From Ophioderma brevispina (taxonomy: Eukaryota; Echinodermata; Ophiuroidea; Amphilepidida; Ophiodermatidae), in contig JAMKCH010088200.1 of assembly GCA_023653785.1 (NCBI GenBank), forward strand, positions 35,835 through 99,834: a stretch of DNA of 64,000 nt, given 5' to 3'. Every line of letters starts with the position of its first letter. Within the stretch, counting starts at the first letter, position 1. The notes under the pieces were generated by a model. That model saw nothing but the letters and a program-made list of their open reading frames with translations. It was not told where the DNA came from and did not search any database. Shown in pieces: positions 46,901 to 58,900 of the stretch. A program made the translations under genes and the position numbers.

Positions 46901-49900
46901 GAAGTTGGATCGGTAGGGTTGGGCGATAATCGGTAAGGGAGGAGAGGTATCGGGCTGTATGCATATAGCGGGTTCTTGTGTAAGGTTTGACCGGAGATGG
47001 GGAAAATTACGGTGAATGTGCATATATATTGTTCTACATCAGGTAAGTATTTTTCGTCCAAAATAGACATGTGGGACCTACTACATCAAAATGAAGAATC
47101 AGAAACAATTAATATAGTAAGTAAAAGAAGTCATAGTTACATAGTAACCATAAACTATCCCTAGATTTACGATGCTAATTATAGCATCGGGCGTACTGTC
47201 GCCCATGACAATATATTCAGTACTGCAATTAATAGACAACCCTAACTTAAATTTATGCCTTTTAATGGGAAGTATGTTTGGACCTGAGAAGTGTCGGTGG
47301 CTTACCTTTATATTGTTATGATTTCCAAAACATATCAAAGACGGACGGATACGGGGTATCTATTAAAATTCTAAGCATTGTCTGGCATTTCTGCATCGAC
47401 TACAGCCTTCATGAGACCGCAACTCAAACCAACACAGGGGGCAGCAGCACGTCCACACAAGTTTAAAACATCATCCCTATATCCAGGGGCCGTGAGCAGC
47501 CCCGGGCTTTTCGGATGTTTGGAGGTATGCGTAAAGTTTACCGGGGAATGCCCGATACACATTATGCCCAGAAGGCATTGTTTAAAGCGACTGTGACATC
47601 ACATAACGTAAGTTACGCAGTAGAACGAGTTCGATTTCATCAGTCGTTCAAACCCGCAATTTGGGTATTTGCATTGTGTGTGAGAATGTGTGATGTCATA
47701 CTTTCATTGTCCTCAATTGTTTTGCAGAGCAATTTTATTTTCTACGGCTGCAAATGTGCACAACTCAAATTGACTTCAATACAAATTGTAAACACCAAAA
47801 AATCTATTATTTAGATAGCAACACTTATATATTACAAACGTAAATCAAAAATCTGCCTTGAATAGTTTTAAAAAGCTCACCTTGGATCCGGATCGAAAGC
47901 TTACGAATCCTATACGTTAATTTTACAAAAAAACAAATCCCAGTAGTCGTAGAGATTGGGATATTATTAATCTTATTTAAATAACATTTACCCTCAGAAC
48001 TCTAAACTTACAATTAAAACGGAAGCCTTCCTGTTTAATATACTGATATAACGATCTAACTACACTAAATGTATACTCTGAAAATTCATTGAAATCCCGA
48101 CACCCATTCAAACATATCTCCGCACCCACAGGGCGTCCGGTTTTTCACGCATGGTCCAGGGGCCGGGGGGTCTGCACTTCCACCGTCGCCTAGCAACGGA
48201 ACTAAGGCGGGCACAGTCAACAAAAGGCGAAACAAGCTGGGTGGGCCTTGGGTAAAACTCTCTAAAATTCTTAAAACCGACCATTTTTCCCAATCGTAAC
48301 GTTACAATGGCACTAAAGAACCAATGAAAACATTGCATTATTCGCCAAATCCACGGATTTCGATTATAGGCTAAATGTATTTATAAAAACTTTGATTCAA
48401 AATCTTCTCAATTAAAAAGGGATTATGATTAGGTACGACCCATTCAATTTCAGGCAAAATCTAATCATATAGCTGATTTTTTAAGATATTGATTTTGTTA
48501 ATCTAAAACGTGAAACAAATCCTTTTGAATCACTTTGTAAATCCCGCAAAAGTTGTGCTAGTTTGGTTGAGGTTTTTTGAATAGTTGAAGGAGAAAACTA
48601 GGTTGTCCATGTAAAATATTTATAATTCAGAAGACGACGGAATTACCAACCAATGATATAAATAAAAATGCTCATTTCATTAAGAATTTTAAAGAGTATT
48701 TTTGCAGAAGACGCAGCAAATTCCTAACATTATAGCATCAAAATGTTACTTAAAATTTATTTAATTTTCATAATGTCAAAACAATATTTGCGTTTGTAAT
48801 CCATAACATGTGTATTTCAATTCAACCAATTATGAAATTATTTAAATTATGCGATTTTGATTAGAAATGAGCAAATGAGTGTAACACGCACGCCAAACTA
48901 TAAAACAGGAGCATGCTGTTGGTTCAAGAACTGGAGGTCGCTATTGTAAGACAGTACGTGTGTGTGAACTTCTAACGGTTCAGGGGATCGATATTTGTCA
49001 TCATGTGTTTCAGTAGGCCCATCTTTAATTTGTTCATTCACTCGTTGGTTCAAGATATACTGTGGTCGACGAATGTAAGACAGTGTGTGTGTGAACTTCT
49101 AACGGGTCACGGGGATCGATATTCTGTCATCCATGTGTTTCAGTCGCCATTTTAATTTGTTCATTCCCGCATGCAGAGAATACTTCCGGGGACTATACAC
49201 TGAAAGATCTGTACAAAGTGTGTTTCAACAGACCATACAGCCCTCGCTTGATAGTGTAGTGGACAGATGGAAGTGAAGCTATGGAAGGTACGTACAATAG
49301 CCGGGGAATCGACATATTGGCCTGTTTTTTATGCGTGATTATGGATGATGCACTGTCCGGAATTGACGGCCGTGGCGGAAATATAACGCTTGATATCGTG
49401 TTACAATCGGCACAATAACCAAATATAAAAAAACGGCGCATCGGTTGATATCTGCTTTTGAAAGAAAAATAGCATTATCGCCGTTCGGTATTATAAAAAT
49501 AACCGTATTGAGATAAGTCGAAGAGATCGAGCGTGCTTCTTAAAACTGTGGATAAAAAACTCAGTGTTACTTGTTATTATAGTCGGCGAACAGAATAAGG
49601 CGACCAAGTGTGCAGTCTGACAGAATTTGACGGTGCGAACAAATGTCGGCCGTGTGCAGAATAATCTGTTAACATTTAACAGGCTGATTGAAAACAGAAA
49701 GATTCTGAATTATTGTGTCGTGCGTCGAAAACCCGACTAAAATTGGGCATGTTTTGACATTTTAAATCAGTTTGTTCGAACCTGCCCCGCCGCCATACTT
49801 AAAATTCAAACCAATCATAGTCCGCGCCTCGCTGATTGACAAAACTTGTTGACATACACGCAATGGTGGCTAATTCTGTCCCGACATATAATGATGAGCA

Positions 49901-52900
49901 TTCTAACTTATTGTTCAAGATTGAGGCCATGGATTAGTGCGCTACAAGAAGACTTACCCATCTGGTCATGTAGGAGCCTGTTAAGGGACACGTTCAGGCT
50001 AGAAGGTATTTGCCAGATCACACGTCCCGTCTTTCCGGTCTCTGAAAAGTGGAGCAAACTGAAATGAAGGACAGGCTTGTAGTGCTGCGGATTGTCTTGA
50101 GAATATGTCCATGCACTCTTGATTGTGAGTCTCTCTACTATTACATAATCACTAGGTCTGGTATATGCTGAGGAGGAGAGTACAAAGTACAACCCAACAG
50201 ATTACAACAGAACATCCACACAAATGTACACATCAAAATATGAGCTATTGTCAGGTGGAGCGTTACATACAGTTCTCATTCAAATTAGCAAGTTTTGAGG
50301 TTATATGGGCATCCACATGGACAATTGTTTTTTACAATCCATCGTCATTTATTGCATCCACTAATTAAAAAAAATATAAACACAAATTTCATAGAGAGCA
50401 GAAACCTGGGTATATTGATTGGTCTTGTATACTGTAACGGGGTTGTGCCAAAGAGACAGTACTGCAAAGAACATGCCAGAAAGATCACCCATATAAAAAG
50501 TTGGTCTCGGGGTTTAATATAGGACTATCTTAATTTGTCATGTTCTCCCAATACCAACTAGTCTGGGACCAAGGGAGTAAAATAAAATAATCATGGTAGA
50601 GGCCGACAACTCCATGGTTCCAGACGTTTATAAGTTCATTTTTAATAGAGTATGGATAGTGATAGTGAAAAGCGATCGTTACAAAAGGAATAGTAACAAT
50701 GTAGGGTATTTGCCAGGTGTGTCGTTTCAGATTAAGTGTTAAAACATGTTGTCTAATTGGAAAACTAAAGACAAATCCCTAATCAGGGTAGAGTGAGCTG
50801 TAAGATGACATTCCCAAAAAAAAAAAGCGGAGGCGGTATTGACTTAAGTCTGGTAAAGGAAAGTTCTGAACTCAATAGATTCACAAATGTAAATAATGGA
50901 ACAAGACACAAGCCATCTACGTGGCAAGGGTAATATTATTAACATTATGTCCTTTGGTTCTATAAAACAAAGAAACTCTATGCAGTTTTTAGAGGACCTG
51001 GGCCAGCTAAGGCTATTTTGCCCGCCTGTCCAGAGTCGAGATGGTGATCATAAGATATGTGAAACATAATAATTTGGTCTTCATATGACATTCAAGTTCA
51101 AAATATGTGTATACCAAATTTAGCAAATCTGAATTAAATATCCGAATTTAGATATTCAATTAATTATCTAAAAAATAGTGCAACCAGCAAGATATTCCCA
51201 TATTAACATTCAATGATCTTTCGACATTTTTCTGCACTTTTCTCACAATCAATCATAGGAGACCCTTTAAACTGATTAATTTCCACGGGGCGCCCTTCTA
51301 CAGAAGATGACTTGAAGGGATTTTGAAGCTGATTTGGCGGATCGGGATGAAATATAGGGTGGTAGCGTTCACACTCGTGCGCTGAACTCGTGGTGCAAGA
51401 TATGCCATGTTGAAAGTATCCGTATACAGTGCGAAAACTGGGGGGATTTCTCCCTTATTTCGATAGCATCAATTGACAGATTTTTATATGAAATGGCCAA
51501 AGGATTCAAGAAGACAGAGAGCTAGTACAAAACTGGCAGCCTAACAAACTACTATTAAATTTGGAGTTGTTGTTCGAGTGTTGATACCGGGTCATGAGTC
51601 ATGGGCAAAGGGCAGGTACCAATTGTACGCCGTTTGTATCGGTATAGGCTAGGATGTGTGTCTGCGAGAAGCGAAATGTCACATGAATATAAGGACGTGG
51701 AGAATATAAGAGTGCAGAAAATGTAAGGACTCTAGGATCAGAAAAGGATTATTTTATTGGAACTTCTGTATCAGCATGATCAGGGGGACGTAACATTTAA
51801 AATATTTCCAGGTAAGAAACACATCGAAAACAGTACGTGGTCCCCTGTCAGTGTCCTAGACTATTGCTAAATTGCACACGTCAATGGTTATGACTGACTG
51901 TTTGGTACTTGTGGTGACAATCGTGGGGTTGGTCATTTTGTATTCTGGTGCAGCTTATACTTCGTGTTGGTCTGAAGCTACCCTGCTGACCTTAGGCTAA
52001 CACGTCCCCCCCCAATAGTTTATATTCGGAGCCTCTCAGCTTGAAGGTTAAGCCCAGTAGCTCCTCGGGCCGAGGCATATCTAGATGAGAGGGCCAGAAG
52101 GAAGGCGTGAGCGAGGAGGTCATAGCTGAGGTCCAATAGTGGGCGATCAGTGCGGGCCGGAAATAACTCCGAGATTCGGATTAATTATTAATCTTCTTGA
52201 TTAGCAAGAATTTCATTTCTGGTCTCGGTTGATCGATTGACCACTCCCAGACTTTAGCTGTCAAATTCCCAATGCCAAGCTGGTCAAAGACAAAGCTTCT
52301 GCTCAAAAACATCGTGTTCCTTTGTCAAAACAATGCCTTAATCCTACCAAAGTTTCTTAGTTTATATATAATACTCATACGAAAGATCGATTGATGAAAG
52401 TTTTATTTCATTTTAATTGGAACAATGTGCGGGCGAGCTGCTGTTCTGACCTCGATTGCCAGCGCAAGCTTGCCCGCGGTCCGGCAGCAGAGATGCACCT
52501 TATTTATACTGTTGGTGAGGGCTACACGGTGTGAGCAAATTGAGTATCACTCTTTTGATGGTCTTAGTTTGAGTCAAGAGTGAGGCTCGCGTCTTGATAG
52601 GTTCAACTGGACATGACACGGAAGCAAGTCCGAAGGAAAGGGGCAGATGACCAGTGCTCATAACCTTCTCAGTGGGCACAGCCAGTTCCCTAATTGGGTG
52701 ACTTAATTTGAGCCAAATCTATTTCCTAACTGGATTCAGAGAATTTTACATGCTAATCTACTGGCAACCTTTAAATATGGAGGAGCCGGCAAATTTGACC
52801 ATCGCCAAAGTTACAAAAATTACGTATTTTTGGCGGATGTGAATATTAATCAAAATGAGTTAATCCTATCCACTACAAACCTGATCTAAAAAATGATCTG

Positions 52901-55900
52901 ACATCAGTGGATGGTCAGAAATTGTAAGTAAGATTAGAAATCTAGTTTTTAAAATAGCCAAAATATTGAGAGAGAGACAAAATCGGGAGAAGTGGAAGGA
53001 AGTTCAGAAAACCTAATACTGACTTTACATACAAGTCTATGGTAGGCCAAGTACTTGAAGAACATTATCAGATGAGAAGTTTACACTTTCTACTCGTTCC
53101 TTGACATTATTAAAAAGTTTAACCTAATTGGATTTTCCCGAAAGGTGTCGGTACGTGCACAAGACTGGGACGATGTATAAAAATTATCACGAGCACCAAC
53201 CGTAGCTAAACAACAAAATTACTACCCAAAACTCAAGGTCTGGACTAACCAATTCTGCAGGCTAGTAGTTTACTACAATGCCGTACATAGCACTAGCAGC
53301 CCAAAATCCCAGTCCGTCACAATACTTACCTTAAGAGCCGCAAGAAACAGGTTCATGATCTATGGTATCCAGCATGTTGATACATGAGGCAATATGTCAG
53401 TTCAGCTACTTGTTTCTCACACTCTATACTAGATGGGCTTTCTCTTGTTTTTAAAGTTCTAATAATTCTGGGTATGTGGGCTGCAATCTGGGTGAAGACA
53501 TCTTAGATAGGGGATAATGTTAAAGCAAGGGGCTGAATGAATGTGTGCATCAACAATATTGTCACCTTGCTTAGTGTTAATCCAACAACCTTGTACTAGA
53601 TGTTATTTGAGATTCTCAACTTATTATGTTCAAATTTAACTCTTACTGTACAGAAGTAAGATCTATGCTTCTTGTCCTAAAAATGTCCATCATCCTCAAA
53701 TAGTGTGTGATGGTATGAGCTATGTGCTGAGGAAGGTGACGAGGAGCATGGGCCGAGGAAGGATGATGAGCATGTTTAAGAAGGGCTTTTGAGTTTGTTT
53801 GAGGTGGGAGGTTTGAGGAGGAGGGGACGTCCAAGACGAATGGAAGAAACAAGTGGAGGAGGAGAGTAGAAGGGTTGGGTTGGAGGATGGCGGATGCATT
53901 GAATTGGGACGAAGTGGAAGGAGGAATAAGGGGGGTTGACGGGGGTGGGGGGTGAGAGGTGAGGTGAACCGGCCACCCCCATTCACAGGGACAAAACCGG
54001 GTTTACGACTACTACTCTGAGGTGTAGTACTCAGACATTTAAAAATGTTTTGCATATTTATTTATTTCACATCACAATTTTAATCAAGTTCCTTCGCTAG
54101 TTAATGCTGGCTCTGAGAATGAATTGCATTTTCACATTTACAATTTAAAAAATTCCTCATTTTAAAAGTCGGCAGAATGTGCATCTGCAGAAGTAGAATT
54201 GGCAAATAATCACAGCACATGCACTGGGAGGGGACTTTGGTAGCATGAGACCTTTTGAGGTCAGCAAAAAAAAAACAATAGAACTTATTTTGGACTACTT
54301 GCATCCTTTTGATTTTGTTTAGATTTTGACATATTTGATGGTATGGTTAATGGAATGGGGCACTAAGACAGTGGTATAGCCAGGCGGGGGCAGAGGGGGA
54401 AAGACTTCCCCCTATGAAAGAAAATTGAAGGGGAAAATTGGGAATAAAAGACTAATAATTCATGTTAACTCAGACTTTTCAGACTCTTTCTCTCTTACAG
54501 GGAAGTTTTCCATGTGATCGGCGACATTTGTTGCACTACGGGCAATGGGCCCCCTTGGAACCGCAGGGCTGGCTATGCACCTTCTTACACAGTGTAAATA
54601 TCATTTCACAAGGGCACTTAATAGGAAATAGGCAAAATAAAGCCAATAAAATATCATCAAATTTTACAGAAGTTCAATTGTTCTGGATATAGTAAAGTAC
54701 AGGTCAGTGAAGTATGCCCCGACGTAATAAAGCTCTAAAAAGTTGCTGATCTGCTACTTACGTGCCTTTTTATGGTTACCAACCAAAATACCAAAGCATA
54801 CTTAAAAGAGAGGATGACCCAATTTAATCATATTAAGGTGTGATCTTGATTAAATTACCTTGACACCAATACCTCAAGTTTCATGCCGATATTTCAATCC
54901 ATTTTGATAGAGGAGCTAAAAATGTGATTATAATTATAAGGCCTAAAATTGGTCGACCAAATGGGGCACTTTTTCATTCATCAACCAAACATATATCAGT
55001 GCTAAGATTTCACAGGGTAAATGTGAAAAACAGCTTTCTTCAGATACTACTGACGATTATTTTTACCACTTCCTGTAATTAAACTCTGGAGACCCTGCGG
55101 ACGAGGCCTTTAAAAATTGGGCTATGGACTTTTACTTGAACAATAACATTTTGTTTTAACTTGCTTGTATTTATGGTAGGGTTGTGACCTCATGGCTAAT
55201 ATTCTACCTGTGTATTTGTTATTATTATTTATATCGGGCTTCCGAGTGGTACAAAGAAATCTTTGTATTGTACAGTTTTGGTAAAGTCCCCGGATGCAAT
55301 ACAATATTCTTTTGAATATTGTATCGCATCTGGGCATTTTTAGCAAGAACGACATCACTGAAACACTCTATCCTTCAGAATGGTAGACTGGGGTGTTTGA
55401 TCATGTTGATCAAGAATCGCCAGTTGACCTACAACAATGTCAATGCAAGGCTTGGTTTTAGTCAGCCTGATATTTAAATAACAATATTGAATGGCTTTTT
55501 TTTGTATGATACTTAAATATATTGCACTCGCTAGAAAAATATTGTACTCATCTTCGACTCGTACAATATTTTTCTAGCTCATGCAATATGTTCTTGTATC
55601 ATACTCAAAGCCATTCAATATTATATACAAATTTCCAAGTGGGAACACAGGTATCCAAATATAAAAAATTCCACATCTTGCACCTGTCGTGCTGACTAGA
55701 ATTGCACACAGCAAACACATTCAACAATGCCCAACATCATTGGTTGTGTGGTTGAACTTGTGTACATGACTTTACGGGTGGAAAATGTTGCATGTAATTA
55801 CGAACACTCTTAAAGTAGTATTTAGTCATTCAAAGAAGTTTCAAGAAACTACATGTATACATTTGATGGATCTATATCACATTTCCTACTTAAAAGACCA

Positions 55901-58900
55901 AGTGTATACATTGCACTCCTCTGGTCAAGGCTGGAAAAAAATGTAAATTTCCTGGGACCACAATCAAAATTTCCCCTGAGATAGCAAAATTTCCCTCCAA
56001 GTTTGAAAAATTTCACTTCAATTCTTATGTATTTCTTTATTCATAAACAGCTGTGAAAATGTAAGCAATTTCATTGGCTCATGCCCAGGTTCAATTTGAT
56101 AATTGAACCCAGGTAGTATGCACTGCGTATTGATGTATTTGGATTTGGGGTTGGAGTTTTCACCACATCAAGTCAAATCAGACTCTCTCATATTTGGCCT
56201 TTGTTTCCTATCACTTAGTATGGGTGGGCAGATACCCGACAAATTAACAATGTCATGTTTAAAATCTAAATGAGGTATCATGTTCTCACTCTAATTAGCC
56301 CTAAATTGTAATTCTAAATCTTACTACACATATCCAATTCCTGTACAACTTGAATGACATCCCCTTTTTCATTAGATGATTGTCTGCAAATGTACAGCTG
56401 CTATATGTCACTGTGATGGTGAAAACCACTTGCGAGCCCGTGCCGGGAATTCTAAAAATGCCGGTATGGTTTACATTTGCATATTTGCTCAAATTCGAGT
56501 TATTCGCTACTTTTGTCGTCTGTAGACCCTGCCCAATGCACCTTTTGATACTCATCCCGAACCGAAAGTTCATTTCCACTTGACCAGCGCCCGACTGCGC
56601 ATGTGATGTCTCAACCCGAAAAAGGCTTATAGGAATATTTAAATATTTTTTCATGACCATAGGGGCACCATTTGGAGCACAGCACCTTATTATGTGCATC
56701 ATTATTGTCTTTGTGTCCATGAGATGAAGCATCTATGACAATTGCAATCTGCCCTATGTGCTTTCTTCTCATACATACCTTGTGAAATGCTTCAGGAGAG
56801 TGCTGAAAGCTGAGAAGCATGTGAGTAAGCACAGGGAGAGCACTTTCTCTTGCAACAGGGAAGCACAGTCTCACAAACACCTGCAGAAAATAGTACACAA
56901 AATAGCAGTGAATACAATGGGTTGTTAGCCAATTATTCTTTGATCGGTCTCGAGTTTGGGGGTGACGTCATGACGCGACTTTGCATTCGCTCTAGCGTTT
57001 GGATTGCACTGGCTTTGTTCGCGTGCATATATGCTGCAATTCCAAGGTCGACGCATGCGTTTCTCGGGAGCAAAACCTAACACGCGCAGTGACGTCACCC
57101 CCAAACTTGAGATCGAACAGAGTATAGCAGGAGGGGTCTGGCCTGCACATGTACCTCAATTTGGAATCCAACATGATAAAGATAATAGGGTCTTGGACAT
57201 GAATCTTGACACTCAACTTTATGTACCTAAATTAGAGAGTGCCACAAAACAAATATTGATGTGGCTTCTCCAGGAACATGTTTGTTATACATACACATTA
57301 TATACAAATATACTCATGTTGATAGAGCAGCCCAATTTCATTGGTAGAGGACTGTGTACAATATGTTTAACAATGAATACAATATTTCATGAAGGGCAAT
57401 ATTGACAATGTGTGATTGTCTTTGGCACTAAAAGCTACTCTAAACTGCCAAGCCATTTGAATTCATTAAACAATCTGAGAAGATGCAAAAAAGAATCAGT
57501 TTTTAGAAAGGTTATTGGCAATGGAAGTTGCAGCTGCATTTCATACACAAGTTTTTTATTATGTACATACATTTGATTACAAATCCTTGAGCATAATCAA
57601 TTTATACATTAAAAATATACATGCATGAACCCTTAATTTTGATTGCTGCAAAATTTCTCAATGTCTTATGGCATACCTTTAACAGCTCTACAAAAAGTCC
57701 AAACAAAGAAATGTTTTAACTCGGATGTGACCTTGCAAATGTTGACCAATGTATTCCACAGAAAAGTTGTTACGAACCCAAGGAAGTAACAACACCAATG
57801 AATAGCCCCTCAGATCATCACCTCTATGTAAAAACTGACAATATCACCTAAGAAGGAAGTTTGGAATCCAAGATCCAATCAAGTTTGACAACTGCAGGAA
57901 GTTATTATCCTTAATGAAGTAATGCTTCATTTTAACAAGCTTAGCTTCAGGAAGTTTTGTATAGGGTCTAAACTCTTATACCAGTTGTTACTTCCTAGTT
58001 TTTGAATAGACTGGATCAAAGTCTTTTTATGCTTGAGCGAGAGGAATATGTTGTTTTAGTTCAAGTCTAGTATTTGACAAGCCAATTAACTCACTGACAC
58101 CATTTCTCCTATCACTTCCAATTTCTTGACTGATAAAAAAGTATATCAATGTTGTAATCATAATCTAATAGGTCTTTGTGTGTGTGTATGTGCATACACA
58201 TACTTGTGCAAGTGCATGAAAAATGTATCATTGTATATATTCTTCAGCAAGTTCCATATGTACCCCCTTCAAAGTTCAACATGTAACAAATTCTATAGTT
58301 TTGATCTTAGGGTTAGGGTTTTGTTAGTGTTAGGCCATAAATATGAAACTCTTTCCTATTCTTCCAAGAAAACATCAAAACATACATTGAACACCACAAT
58401 GATGGTAACAAGTGTGTGAACATAGCCTTGGATACAGCTAGTAAAAACTTGAGTTTGATTTTAGTGAGTGTGTTATGTGTAAGGTGGGTCTGCAAAAATG
58501 AAATCACTTTTGCTAGCTACAAGGAATTAAAAAGAAGTGCATATCATGCCCATTTTTCTTAACTTTGGCAGCTGGATGGATCAGAACAGAGCCCCTAGAA
58601 TCAAGTTATTTATCAGGCAATAATTAATTTAATTACTGGCTGTATCTATCAGATGTTACTCATATCCTGACTGTTAATTATATAATTGTCAATATTGGTA
58701 CATGCAGTTAACACTCTCCTCTTCACCAAGTAAATACAAATTGACCCACATGTGGCATTTGAGAGTCTCACATTAAAAACTCATGTCACTTTCTGTGCCC
58801 AACTTCTTGGAATGCAAGACATGGACTGTAAACTACTTAAATCCAAATTTGTGTAAAAAAAATGAGGCTTACCTTTGGACACTTGTGTATTAGCTATACA

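Larger units (their letters stand above)
37925..47072 (-). mobile_element. DIRS-like tyrosine-recombinase retroelement, degraded
   Basis: Bounded by inverted arms of about 190-200 bp (37935-38115 and 46873-47070). Inside, the minus strand carries the C-terminal side of a retroelement polyprotein: a post-RNase H segment (39690-40010) and a tyrosine recombinase (38990-39560). YR retroelements with inverted terminal repeats are the DIRS group. The GC-rich coding-like block at 44726-46130 may hold gag. The reverse transcriptase was not located. The frames are broken by many indels. The element sits in the E4-E5 intron in the same orientation as the USP gene and contains a hAT insertion; without it, it would be about 7.3 kb. 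Confidence 0.7.

Noticed and set aside
53643..54055. Pro/Ser-rich minus-strand open frames of up to 111 codons
   Set aside because: They come from a purine-rich low-complexity tract in the USP exon 2-3 intron; composition explains the open frame.
58310..58325. TTAGGGTTAGGG as a possible interstitial telomere repeat
   Set aside because: Only two units, embedded in a dispersed repeat copy that is also present elsewhere in the window.
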